From Chryseobacterium gleum (lineage in GTDB: Bacteria; Bacteroidota; Bacteroidia; Flavobacteriales_C; GCA-002722245): a stretch of 17,837 nt of DNA. How positions within the stretch are numbered: the stretch's first letter is position 1; every line of letters starts with the position of its first letter. The position numbers and the translations under genes are program-made. Where the stretch lies: positions 1 to 17,837 of the forward strand of contig CAMDPJ010000019.1 in assembly GCA_945903925.1 (NCBI GenBank). Reading direction: 5' to 3'. Positions 8,502 through 15,548 of this stretch are shown here, piece after piece. Under the pieces are notes generated by a model. It did not search any database. It worked only from the letters and a program-made list of their open reading frames with translations, and was not told the DNA's origin.

Positions 8502-8870
8502 TCAATCTTTTTTTTGTTCGTTCAACTTCATTTGAATTATTCCGGTTGGCTGATTAGTAAGAGGTTTCAAGCCTTGGCTTTCTGCTCTTAAAATAATTTC
8601 CGACTGGCGTGTTCTCATATTCAATTGAGTTTTAAGCTCAACATCTTCTGCTCTTAATTCATGAATGCTCGTTTGCAGTTTGCTAATTTTTCTGATAGAA
8701 CTTTCTACATAATAAGAGTTGGCGATATAGATCAAGGCCAGTAGCGTTAAAAAAGTAGCGAAGGGCAAAATGGCATAAGCCTTTTCCTCGCTAAATTTTC
8801 TACCTAAAAAACTTTTCTTCGCTTTTTTAGGTTTTTCTTGTTCTTCTATATTATCTAATAGTTCGCTCAT
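8502..8870 (-). CDS. ftsL: FtsL-like divisome protein (Bacteroidota type)
   Basis: FtsL is a small bitopic protein that, with FtsB/DivIC and FtsQ, activates the FtsW-FtsI synthase. The 122 residues show the expected layout: a basic cytoplasmic N-terminus (KPKKAKKSFLGRKF), one membrane span at about 33-51 (ILPFATFLTLLALIYIANS), then a periplasmic heptad-rich segment (about 55-95, ISKLQTSIHELRAEDVELKT) likely to be a coiled coil, and a conserved-looking tail, ESQGLKPLTNQPTGIIQ. Length, layout and the slot between rsmH and ftsI support the call; sequence similarity to E. coli FtsL is negligible. Its start overlaps the rsmH stop by four bases (ATGA). Confidence 0.85.
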   Translation of the reverse strand: MSELLDNIEEQEKPKKAKKSFLGRKFSEEKAYAILPFATFLTLLALIYIANSYYVESSIRKISKLQTSIHELRAEDVELKTQLNMRTRQSEIILRAESQGLKPLTNQPTGIIQMKLNEQKKD

Positions 8871-9763
8871 TTCTTTTCTGCTATTCTCAATTTAGCACTG
8901 CGTGCTCTGCTATTTATTCGTATTTCATTTTCAGTAGGCAAAATTGGTTTTTTGGTAAGCACTTTCCATTGCGTTGTAGAATGGCCAAAAATATCTGTCT
9001 CTACTTCACCACTTTCATTGCTTGCTCTCATGTGATTTTTTACCAATCTATCTTCTAAAGAATGGTAAGAAATACACGCCAATCTCCCTCCACGCGCCAA
9101 CACTTGTTCGCTTGCGATTAAAAAAGATTTAATCTCTTCTAGCTCCTTGTTTACTTCAATTCTTATCGCTTGAAAAATGCGCGCGTAAAAACGATTTTGT
9201 TCCATTTTAGGCGACAAACTTTCCACCGATTTTTTCAAATCGAAAGTAGTTTGAAAAGGCTGAAGGGTTCTGTGGGCAATAATTTGTCGCGCCACCTGGC
9301 GTGCATTCATTATTTCACCATACTCTTTCAAAATTTTACTCAGTGCTGCTTCTTCATACTGATTAAGAACGTCTTTTGCAGAAAGCCCTGCCCGCTTATC
9401 CATGCGCATATCTAAGTCGGCATCAAATCTTAAAGAGAAACCTCTTTCTGCCGCATCAATTTGCCACGATGAAATACCAAAATCGGCTAAAATTCCATCT
9501 ACTTTCAATCGATACAATTTCACGTATTTAGCCAACTCACTAAAATTATCGTTCACTAAAATAAGGCGCTCATCTTCCACTTCATTTTTAATCGCATCGC
9601 CGTCTCTATCGAAAGCCAGTAATTTTCCTGACGTCAATCTCTCTAAAATCTTTTTCGAGTGGCCACCACCACCATAAGTAACATCCACATACACGCCGTC
9701 TCCCTTAATTTGCAAAGCGTCTAAACACTCATGCAACAGCACCGGCACATGATAATCACTCAC
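8867..9763 (-). CDS. rsmH: RsmH (MraW), 16S rRNA m4C1402 methyltransferase
   Basis: RsmH uses S-adenosylmethionine to N4-methylate C1402 in the decoding centre of 16S rRNA. The 298 residues start with the family N-terminus YHVPVLLHECLDAL (4-17). The SAM-binding motif VDVTYGGGGHSKKILE (26-41) follows, then a later methyltransferase block, DGILADFGISSWQID, and RGFSLRFDADLDMRMD. The C-terminal catalytic region has FQAIRIEVNKELEEIKSFL and CISYHSLEDRLVKN. Length and placement directly after mraZ are standard. The start overlaps the mraZ end by eight bases, so the two are co-transcribed and probably coupled. Confidence 0.97.
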   Translation of the reverse strand: MSDYHVPVLLHECLDALQIKGDGVYVDVTYGGGGHSKKILERLTSGKLLAFDRDGDAIKNEVEDERLILVNDNFSELAKYVKLYRLKVDGILADFGISSWQIDAAERGFSLRFDADLDMRMDKRAGLSAKDVLNQYEEAALSKILKEYGEIMNARQVARQIIAHRTLQPFQTTFDLKKSVESLSPKMEQNRFYARIFQAIRIEVNKELEEIKSFLIASEQVLARGGRLACISYHSLEDRLVKNHMRASNESGEVETDIFGHSTTQWKVLTKKPILPTENEIRINSRARSAKLRIAEKK

Positions 9764-10217
9764 CCTTATCGTCTTCAGGTTTCCCCATTACTTCTTCAGC
9801 CAAAGCAGCAAAATCTTGCTCTTCGTTCATCATTTTCTCGTAAGCTTCCTTCGACCATATTTCAATTTTATCAGCATAGCCAAATAAAATAGTTTCTTTA
9901 GTAATACCTGCGTATTCCAATAATTTTTTGGGAATCAACAACCTTCCAGCACTATCCAACTCCAAAGAAGTTGCGCCATTGTTAAACCTTCTAATGAACT
10001 GACGATTTTTTAAGACGAATTGATTCAGCTTGGCAATTTTTCCCGACACCACTTCCCAATCGTATTTTTGGTACAAAACCAAACAGTTTTCCAAGCCGCG
10101 ATTCACCACAAACTTTCCATCAAATTGCGCAGAACATTGCTTCTTCAAACCAGAAGGCAACATCAAACGACCTTTGTCATCCAACTTACTATCGTATTCT
10201 CCGATGAAATTCGTCAT
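9756..10217 (-). CDS. mraZ: MraZ, transcriptional regulator of the dcw operon
   Basis: MraZ is a ring-forming DNA-binding protein of the SpoVT-AbrB fold that regulates its own dcw operon. I place the start at the ATG at 10215-10217, giving 153 residues beginning MTNFIGEYDSKLDDKGR. That is the usual family N-terminus, and AAAGGGA directly precedes it. The open frame continues 27 codons further to an ATG at 10298, but those codons run through the promoter and operator and are not MraZ-like. Two AbrB half-domains each show a DxxGR loop: DSKLDDKGRLMLPSGLKK near the start and ELDSAGRLLIPKKLLEYAG in the middle. The acidic tail ends eight bases inside rsmH. The GTGG boxes upstream (10272-10296) are its expected binding site. 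Confidence 0.95.
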   Translation of the reverse strand: MTNFIGEYDSKLDDKGRLMLPSGLKKQCSAQFDGKFVVNRGLENCLVLYQKYDWEVVSGKIAKLNQFVLKNRQFIRRFNNGATSLELDSAGRLLIPKKLLEYAGITKETILFGYADKIEIWSKEAYEKMMNEEQDFAALAEEVMGKPEDDKGE

Positions 10218-10253
10218 TCCCTTTGTTTTTGCGCCTTTGAGTGGATTATGCTG

Positions 10254-10261
10254 TAAATATA
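10254..10261 (-). promoter_or_regulatory. Possible -7 element of the mraZ (dcw) promoter
   Basis: The minus strand reads TATATTTA, one base off the Bacteroidota -7 consensus TAnnTTTG, about 37 bases before the mraZ ATG and just downstream of the GTGG boxes. No TTG is present at the expected -33 distance, where the boxes lie instead. The assignment is therefore tentative. Confidence 0.4.
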
Positions 10262-10271
10262 AGGAAGAATT

Positions 10272-10296
10272 ACCACTTTTTCCCACTACATGCCAC
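10272..10296 (-). promoter_or_regulatory. MraZ operator: three GTGG boxes with 10-bp spacing
   Basis: On the minus strand the sequence reads GTGGC, GTGGG and GTGGT (plus-strand positions 10292-10296, 10282-10286 and 10272-10276), each separated by five bases, so the period is exactly 10 bp. MraZ of E. coli is known to bind direct TGGGN repeats separated by five-base spacers upstream of mraZ; the arrangement here is the same. The boxes lie 55-79 bases upstream of the mraZ ATG, immediately before a possible -7 element, so bound MraZ could block RNA polymerase. Confidence 0.8.
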
Positions 10297-10429
10297 ATTG
10301 TTGAAAACTTTTGTTCTATTGTTTCTAATAGCTAGGCAAACAATGAGATTTTTGAGTGGGAGTACAATCAAAATCAACAACAATAAGCGACCTCCATGCG
10401 CAAAGACTGTTTTGGTATGAATATTTTGT

Positions 10430-10437
10430 TATTTTTG
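10430..10437 (+). promoter_or_regulatory. -7 element (TAnnTTTG) of the hydrolase-engB operon promoter
   Basis: TATTTTTG matches the Bacteroidota -7 consensus TAnnTTTG exactly and lies 22 bases before the hydrolase ATG at 10460. The nearest upstream TTG (10412-10414) is only 15 bases away, shorter than the usual 19-20, so the -33 element is uncertain. The promoter diverges from that of mraZ. Confidence 0.6.
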
Positions 10438-10459
10438 TAGCAAACAGAGACAACTCACT

Positions 10460-11227
10460 ATGGCAAATTACACGGTAATAGACGACGGGAAATATAAATA
10501 CATCGAAGAAGGAGAAGGAGAAGTAATTGTCTTACTTCATGGTTTGTTTGGAACACTTTCGAATTTCGAATATCTAATAGAACATTTCAAAGGACAATAC
10601 AAAATCGTAATACCAATGTTGCCTTTGTACGATATGCCTGTTTTAACAACTGGCGTTAAAACTTTAGCCGAATTCGTTAAGAAATTTATAAAGCACAAGG
10701 AATTTGAAAAGGTTTCTTTGTTGGGTAATTCATTAGGCGGCCACGTTGCCTTGGTTTACCAAGAAAGATGGCCTGAGAAAATAGAAAGAATGGTATTAAC
10801 TGGAAGTTCTGGTTTGTATGAAAATGCTTTTGGCGGATCTTACCCAAAAAGAGAAGATAGAAATTTCATTAAAGATAAGACAGCTTCTACATTTTACGAC
10901 CCTAAACACGCCACCGAAGAATTGGTAGATGAAGTGTTTGAGATTGTAAACAACAGAAACAAACTAATTAGAGTTTTGGCTTTGGCTAAAAGCGCTATTC
11001 GCCATAACGTTAAAGACGATTTACATAAAATAAACATTCCTGTATTGTTGCTTTGGGGTAAAAACGACATCATCACTCCACCAGAAGTTGCAGAAGAATT
11101 TCATGCACATATCAAAACTTCTGAATTGAAGTGGATAGATGAGTGCGGTCATGCGCCAATGATGGAACATCATGATGAGTTCAATGCTATTTTAGGTGAC
11201 TGGTTGTTGAGAAACAAAATTAATTAA
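10460..11227 (+). CDS. Alpha/beta-hydrolase family protein
   Basis: This is a 255-residue cytoplasmic alpha/beta hydrolase with no signal peptide. The oxyanion-hole motif LLHGLFG (25-31), the nucleophile elbow GNSLGG (Ser91), the acid in WGKNDIITP (Asp203) and the histidine in ECGHAPMMEH (His231) make a complete catalytic triad, so it is probably active. A helical cap lies between about residues 120 and 185. The substrate cannot be read from the sequence; esterases, C-C hydrolases and haloalkane-type enzymes share this layout. Its stop overlaps the start of engB by one base (TAATG), so the two are translated together. As I recall, a hydrolase of this kind often precedes engB in Bacteroidota. 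Confidence 0.88.
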   Translation: MANYTVIDDGKYKYIEEGEGEVIVLLHGLFGTLSNFEYLIEHFKGQYKIVIPMLPLYDMPVLTTGVKTLAEFVKKFIKHKEFEKVSLLGNSLGGHVALVYQERWPEKIERMVLTGSSGLYENAFGGSYPKREDRNFIKDKTASTFYDPKHATEELVDEVFEIVNNRNKLIRVLALAKSAIRHNVKDDLHKINIPVLLLWGKNDIITPPEVAEEFHAHIKTSELKWIDECGHAPMMEHHDEFNAILGDWLLRNKIN

Positions 11228-11826
11228 TGATTATACATTCGGCTGAATTTGCGAAGAGCAGCGAAAAAGTTAGTCAGTGTCCCGTTTTCCCTTTTCCCGA
11301 ATACGCTTTTATTGGCCGATCAAACGTTGGCAAATCAAGCTTAATCAATTCCTTAGTGAACGTAAAGAACATGGCTAAAACCAGTTCTACTCCGGGAAAA
11401 ACACAACTTATCAATCATTTCCTTGTCAACCAAAATTGGCACATCACCGATTTACCTGGTTATGGCTACGCTAAAGTTTCTAAAACAAAAAAGGAATTGT
11501 TTGGCGCTATGATTAGCGACTATCTTTTACAAAGAGAGCAATTGCAATATACTTTTGTGTTGATTGATAGCCGACTAGAACCACAAAAAATAGATTTACA
11601 ATTCATCAACTGGCTGGGCGAAAATCAGGTTCCATTGGTTTTAGCTTTCACAAAAACCGATAAGCTTTCTTTATCAAAAAAAGAACAAAACATAAATCAC
11701 TACAAAAAAGTTTTGTTGGGCTATTGGGAAGAATTACCTCCTATATTCATCACCTCAGCAGAGAAAAAAGAAGGGATGAAAGAGATTTTAGATTTCATTG
11801 AAAACGCCAACTTGCTGCACAAATAA
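11227..11826 (+). CDS. engB: EngB/YsxC (YihA), ribosome-assembly GTPase
   Basis: EngB is a small essential GTPase that assists late assembly of the large ribosomal subunit. The 199 residues are a single G domain with all nucleotide motifs: G1 GRSNVGKSS (30-38), G2 region SSTPGKTQLINHF (53-65), G3 DLPGYG (75-80), G4 TKTD (142-145) and G5 TSAE (176-179). FIGRSNVGKSSLIN and TPGKTQ are specific signatures of this subfamily. The length matches the family. It is coupled to the hydrolase gene through TAATG and is followed after only eight bases by the lipoprotein gene, so all three may form one operon. Confidence 0.96.
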   Translation: MIIHSAEFAKSSEKVSQCPVFPFPEYAFIGRSNVGKSSLINSLVNVKNMAKTSSTPGKTQLINHFLVNQNWHITDLPGYGYAKVSKTKKELFGAMISDYLLQREQLQYTFVLIDSRLEPQKIDLQFINWLGENQVPLVLAFTKTDKLSLSKKEQNINHYKKVLLGYWEELPPIFITSAEKKEGMKEILDFIENANLLHK

Positions 11827-11834
11827 TCTGAACC

Positions 11835-12740
11835 ATGATTAAAGGATTAAAGGATTTACTTGATTCAAAAATCACGTTATTAGCACCCTTATTTTTTATA
11901 GTTGCCTGCCCTACCCCTTCACAGAAAAGTAAGGAAGGAGAAAAAGTAAATTACGATTCTACAATTCTTTGTGACTCCCTTTTCACTGCTGGAATTGAAG
12001 GTCCGTGCGTAGATAAAAACGGCGATTTATACCTAGTAAATTTCAATCACGAAGGAAGCATAGGCATTATCAAAAAAGGAATAAAAGCACCTAAACTATT
12101 TATCAATTTACCCAAAGGAAGCATTGGCAATGGTATTCGATTTAATGATAAAAATGAAATGTTCGTTGCCGATTATTTGGGACACCAAATTTTAAAGATC
12201 AATTTAAAAACAAAGAAGATTTCTGTTCACGCGCGAGACTCGCTGATGAATCAGCCCAACGATTTAACGATGATGAAAAACGGAATTATTTTTTGTAGCG
12301 ATCCTAACTGGAAAAAGGGAAATGGTAAATTGTGGAGAGTAAATGTTGATGGTTCAACACATTTATTAAGCGATAGTATGGGCACTACTAACGGTATTGA
12401 AATTAGCCCCAACAACAAAACTCTTTACGTTAACGAAAGCGTGCAAAGAAACATCTGGACATTCGATGTGGACTCGTTAGGAAATATCTCGAACAAAACA
12501 TTACTGATTTCCTTTAACGATGGCGGAATAGATGGAATGCGCTGTGATAGCAAAGGAAATATATTTGTGGCGCGTTACGACAAAGGATGTGTGCTTAAAA
12601 TTTCTGGAGAAGGAAAAATTCTTTACACCTATACTTTGCACGGATTAAAGCCAACCAATGTTGCTTTTAGTAATGATGAGAAAAGGTTGTTTGTGACGAT
12701 GCAGGATAAGAAGTGGGTGGAGGTGATTGAGTTGAAGTAA
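11835..12740 (+). CDS. SMP-30/gluconolactonase-like beta-propeller lipoprotein
   Basis: The protein has 301 residues. The N-terminus has a basic region, a hydrophobic core (about 14-22) and a lipobox ending IVAC with Cys25, followed by PTPSQKSKEGEK, so it is predicted to be a lipid-anchored periplasmic or surface protein. The rest is a six-bladed propeller of the SMP-30/gluconolactonase/LRE type, with repeated xxDxxGxxYxxN and NGIxxSPNxKTLYVNES blades. The divalent-metal ligands of that family appear to be present: Glu55 (IEGP), Asn142 (QPND), Asn186 (TTNG) and Asp233 (DGM). A lactone or sugar-lactone hydrolase activity is therefore possible, but the substrate is unknown. It is a passenger behind engB with no evident functional link to it. 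Confidence 0.82.
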   Translation: MIKGLKDLLDSKITLLAPLFFIVACPTPSQKSKEGEKVNYDSTILCDSLFTAGIEGPCVDKNGDLYLVNFNHEGSIGIIKKGIKAPKLFINLPKGSIGNGIRFNDKNEMFVADYLGHQILKINLKTKKISVHARDSLMNQPNDLTMMKNGIIFCSDPNWKKGNGKLWRVNVDGSTHLLSDSMGTTNGIEISPNNKTLYVNESVQRNIWTFDVDSLGNISNKTLLISFNDGGIDGMRCDSKGNIFVARYDKGCVLKISGEGKILYTYTLHGLKPTNVAFSNDEKRLFVTMQDKKWVEVIELK

Positions 12741-12747
12741 AAATCAA

Positions 12748-12757
12748 GAGTTAACTC
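12748..12757. repeat. 10-bp palindrome GAGTTAACTC after the lipoprotein gene
   Basis: A perfect palindrome lies eight bases after the stop of the SMP-30-like gene. It has no T-tract and is not a convincing terminator. The bases 12741-12783 hold nothing else I can recognise. Confidence 0.3.
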
Positions 12758-12783
12758 CCGGTGTGGAATCCCTCTTAGAGAAG

Positions 12784-13134
12784 CTACCGTGCATATCCTA
12801 AACCATATTCTTTATGTGACATTGAACCAATGTATTCGTCCTCCTTTATCCTGCTTCTATGAGAATACAAATTTATCGCCGTAGTATCTTGTATGCACAA
12901 AACGATTCGATTGGATATTCGTTCATTACAAGAATCACTAATTCGCGAAATAATTTTTTCTTCACTCGTTTTGTAATTATTTAAAAACCGATGCCAACCC
13001 ATTTGGCTTGAGCGATCATTACTTATTTGAAGAACCGAATACTGAAGCCGATTACCAAGTTCCTATAGCATTTCTTTAACACGTGCATCTAATCGTACTT
13101 CGGAAAAGCAATGCGTGAATTTAGGACTAAACAT
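12784..13134 (-). pseudogene. IS4-family (Tn5-like) transposase, truncated and interrupted
   Basis: From the ATG at 13132-13134 the frame reads about 23 codons (FSEVRLDARVKEML), hits an internal TAG at 13063-13065, then continues in the same frame with ELGNRLQYSVLQISNDRSSQ and RFLNNYKTSEEKIISRISD, VLCIQDTTAINLYSHRSRIK and HKEYGLG before stopping at 12784. This matches the N-terminal DNA-binding and early catalytic region of Tn5-like transposases; Asp in IQDTT corresponds to the first DDE aspartate. Full-length relatives have more than 400 residues, so about three-quarters of the protein, including the other two catalytic residues, is missing. The gene is dead both by truncation and by the internal stop. 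Confidence 0.8.
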
Positions 13135-13163
13135 TGTTTTTTTTGCCCGAATCTATAAAAACA

Positions 13164-13182
13164 ACTTGTGTATACAAGGTAG
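13164..13182 (-). repeat. IS terminal inverted repeat, Tn5 outer-end-like
   Basis: This 19-base end lies 30 bases upstream of the transposase-remnant ATG. It shares TATACACAAGT and the terminal CT with the Tn5 outer end, which is the transposase-binding site in that family. It also contains a short internal inverted repeat, CTTGT...ACAAG. Confidence 0.6.
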
Positions 13183-13199
13183 CCTTGAAAAGAAGGAAA

Positions 13200-13238
13200 G
13201 TTGATTAGTTACGCTAGCATCAAAAAAAACTAACCAAC
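13200..13238 (-). terminator. Possible terminator hairpin at the end of the response-regulator gene
   Basis: The minus strand can pair GTTGGTTAGTT (13238-13228) with AACTAATCAAC (13210-13200), an 11-bp stem with one G-T pair and a 17-base T-rich loop. It is followed by a loose pyrimidine run (TTTCCTTCTTTT). The stem begins inside the last codons of the response-regulator gene and includes its TAG stop. The loop is long and the tail interrupted, so strength is doubtful. Confidence 0.4.
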
Positions 13239-13931
13239 GCTTAGTTTAAAACCTCTACCATGCACATTCACAATTTCAATGGTGCTATCTTCTCTTAAAT
13301 ATTTACGCAATTTAGTAATGTACACATCCATACTTCGTGCATTGAAATAACTGTCGTCTTTCCAAATGTGATTTAAGGCCACTGTTCTCTCTAAAACATT
13401 GTTGGCATTTTCACTTAACATTCTCAACAATTCTGATTCTTTGCTGGTTAGTTTTTGGTCGCCTGTAGGCCCTTTCAATAAACTGTGATCGTAATCAAAT
13501 TCGTATTTGCCAATCGTAAAATTCCTCTTGTCGGCAGGAGCATTAGCCTCGCCCAACTTGGTTCTACGCAACACCGCCTGAATTCGCGCCAACAGCTCTT
13601 CCATGGTGAACGGCTTAGTGATATAGTCATCACCACCCGAACGAAATCCCTCTAATTTATCTTCCTTTAATGAACGTGCCGTAAGAAAAATAATAGGAAT
13701 ATTTTTATCGGTATTTCTTATTTCTTTAGCCAAAGTAAATCCATCTTTGATAGGCATCATGATATCTAAAACGCACATATCATAAGTAGCAGCACTAAAT
13801 GCTTTTAAGCCCTTGTCGCCATCTACTTCTAAAGTAGTATCAAAGCCTTTTGCGATTAAATAATCTTTCAAAAGATTACCCAAATTGCGGTCGTCTTCCA
13901 CCAATAAAATTTTAGTTTTTTCTGTGCTCAT
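13230..13931 (-). CDS. OmpR-family response regulator (RprY-like)
   Basis: This 233-residue protein has two domains. The receiver domain (about 6-122) has the acidic pocket EDD (12-14), phospho-acceptor Asp56 in VLDIMMP, Thr84 and Lys106 in TKPF. The C-terminal winged-helix domain (about 137-232) has LTSKESELLRML and RSMDVYITKLRKYL, ending HGRGFKLSVG as in OmpR/PhoB regulators. It should bind DNA after phosphorylation by the kinase encoded directly upstream, whose last 20 bases it overlaps. Length and motifs resemble RprY of Bacteroides, but I cannot confirm orthology. Target genes are unknown. Confidence 0.93.
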   Translation of the reverse strand: MSTEKTKILLVEDDRNLGNLLKDYLIAKGFDTTLEVDGDKGLKAFSAATYDMCVLDIMMPIKDGFTLAKEIRNTDKNIPIIFLTARSLKEDKLEGFRSGGDDYITKPFTMEELLARIQAVLRRTKLGEANAPADKRNFTIGKYEFDYDHSLLKGPTGDQKLTSKESELLRMLSENANNVLERTVALNHIWKDDSYFNARSMDVYITKLRKYLREDSTIEIVNVHGRGFKLSVG

Positions 13932-15474
13932 GACTTTGTGTTTTAGGGATAAATAAAATAAATGTGCTGCCTTCTCCTAGCTGACTCTTCACTTGAATTT
14001 CTCCTTGGTGTTGATCTACAATTGCTTTAACATAGCTCAACCCCAATCCGAAACCTTTAACATCGTGAAGGTTACCAGTATGTACACGATATAATTTTTC
14101 AAATATTTTTTTCTGCTCTTCTTTACCAATTCCAATTCCATTGTCGGTCACTGAAATGGCAATTCCCGATTCTACGTTCTTGGTAGAAATTTTAATCAAT
14201 GGTTTGTCTGTAGAATATTTAATAGCGTTGTCTAACAAGTTAGAAATAGCATTGGTGAAATGCACTTTATCGGCTTCTACAAAAGGATCGTTGGCGCCAA
14301 AATCAACATCAATTCGTCCTTCACGCGCATCAACTTGCACATCGAAACGAGAAGCAATACTTAAAATAATTTCGTGAACATCTAATTCACTTTTGTTCAA
14401 TTTAAAATCGGGACGGTCCCAAACTGCCGATTGCAACACATTTTCAACCAACACACCCAAGCGCTTGTTCTCTTCATTAATCACATCAACATAATGGCCC
14501 AATCGCTCTTCACTCTTAGGAATGTCTTTGTCTTTTAACACTTCACAAGCCAAAGAGATAGTAGAGATGGGCGTTTTCAATTCGTGCGTCATGTTGTTGA
14601 TGAAATCATTTTTTACAATCGCCAATTTCTTTTGCTTTAAAATCACGTTTAAACTATACCAAAACACAAAAATGATGGTGCCAATAAACAATATCGAAAT
14701 AGCCAACACACCACTGAGCGACTGCAACAAAAAGCCTTTTTCACGCGGAAAATAAACACTTAAATAATTGGGATACATAGAGAATTCGCCAGGGAACATT
14801 TTGATCTTATAGGGGCTCTCCAACAATTTTTTATCAGATGCGTCTTTCTCTTTCAGCAGCACACCATTCATTTGCGATACCACGCCGAAACTCATCTCTG
14901 TGCTGATGTTCATGCGTTGAAATTCTCCTTCTAACATTAAGCGCACAATCTCTGGGTCGATTCTTTCCTCTACACGTAAGTTTTGCATGTTCATTAAATC
15001 GTTGATGATTTCACTTACCATGCTTGTTTTTTGAGAAGCCGCTGCAGGAAAAACATTTCCTTTTTTAAAGTGCTCATTTTTACGGTCTTTGAAACACTGC
15101 GTTAAAATCTCTCGGCGGTTTCTCTTAATGTGAATGCCATCGGCGGTAATATATTCAGATATTCCCTCTGTTTTTGTTTTAACAACATCGCTTAATTTAA
15201 AGCAACAAGAATCTCCTGGCGCAGCCATATCTATCAATAGCGACGACATATCTGCAGGCACTTCACCGTTTAAATTATGATTTTTAATGTAATTAGCTGC
15301 CTCTACTTTTTCGATGTTGTACACTGCGGTATTTAGCGCTCTCCCTACGTTTTCACCAAACTGCTGCTCTTTAATTTCCATGGCCGATTGCACCCAATAA
15401 AATTGGATAGACGTAAGCCCCACAAGCGCACCCGTCATTAACAAAACGAGCATTTTAATGTAAGATAATTTCAC
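13912..15474 (-). CDS. Membrane sensor histidine kinase (RprX-like)
   Basis: This is a 520-residue inner-membrane kinase. One membrane span lies at about residues 7-28 and a second at about 252-274. They flank a periplasmic sensor region of about 220 residues with a CysCys pair (90-91) and no domain I recognise. No HAMP domain is evident; the second span leads through a short linker into HisKA with the phospho-acceptor His297 in FINNMTHELKTPIS. The ATPase domain has the N box NLLDNAIKYS (412-421), G1 TDNGIGIG (443-450) and G2 GFGLGLSYV (474-482). All catalytic motifs are intact. It overlaps the response-regulator gene by 20 bases, so the pair forms one operon with the kinase first. A REP-like hairpin pair lies just upstream. 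Confidence 0.93.
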   Translation of the reverse strand: MKLSYIKMLVLLMTGALVGLTSIQFYWVQSAMEIKEQQFGENVGRALNTAVYNIEKVEAANYIKNHNLNGEVPADMSSLLIDMAAPGDSCCFKLSDVVKTKTEGISEYITADGIHIKRNRREILTQCFKDRKNEHFKKGNVFPAAASQKTSMVSEIINDLMNMQNLRVEERIDPEIVRLMLEGEFQRMNISTEMSFGVVSQMNGVLLKEKDASDKKLLESPYKIKMFPGEFSMYPNYLSVYFPREKGFLLQSLSGVLAISILFIGTIIFVFWYSLNVILKQKKLAIVKNDFINNMTHELKTPISTISLACEVLKDKDIPKSEERLGHYVDVINEENKRLGVLVENVLQSAVWDRPDFKLNKSELDVHEIILSIASRFDVQVDAREGRIDVDFGANDPFVEADKVHFTNAISNLLDNAIKYSTDKPLIKISTKNVESGIAISVTDNGIGIGKEEQKKIFEKLYRVHTGNLHDVKGFGLGLSYVKAIVDQHQGEIQVKSQLGEGSTFILFIPKTQSHEHRKN

Positions 15475-15548
15475 AATTTAAAGCATTGTGAGTAAATGTA
15501 CAGCAAAACGAAACACTATAAAAAAGGCTTAACACTTATTAGGATTCT

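Larger units (their letters stand above)
12784..13182 (-). mobile_element. Remnant of an IS4/Tn5-like insertion sequence
   Basis: The right boundary is a recognisable end. On the minus strand, 13182 down to 13164 reads CTACCTTGTATACACAAGT, which matches the 19-bp Tn5/IS50 outer end (recalled as CTGACTCTTATACACAAGT) at 15 of 19 positions, including TATACACAAGT. At the other side, the plus strand from 12784 starts CTACCGTGCATATCC and matches the first end at about 12 of 19 positions, so it may be the decayed second end joined by an internal deletion. If so, this is a roughly 400-bp non-autonomous derivative. Flanking bases (12774-12783 and 13183-13192) match at 7 of 10, too weak to call a target duplication. 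It sits between convergent operons. Confidence 0.6.

Noticed and set aside
10218..10298. N-terminal extension of mraZ from the ATG at 10298
   Set aside because: It translates the GTGG boxes and promoter region and is unlike MraZ; the family N-terminus and a better ribosome-site-like stretch are at 10217.
12774..13192. Target-site duplication flanking the IS remnant
   Set aside because: Flanks match at only 7 of 10 positions and the length is uncertain; chance cannot be excluded.
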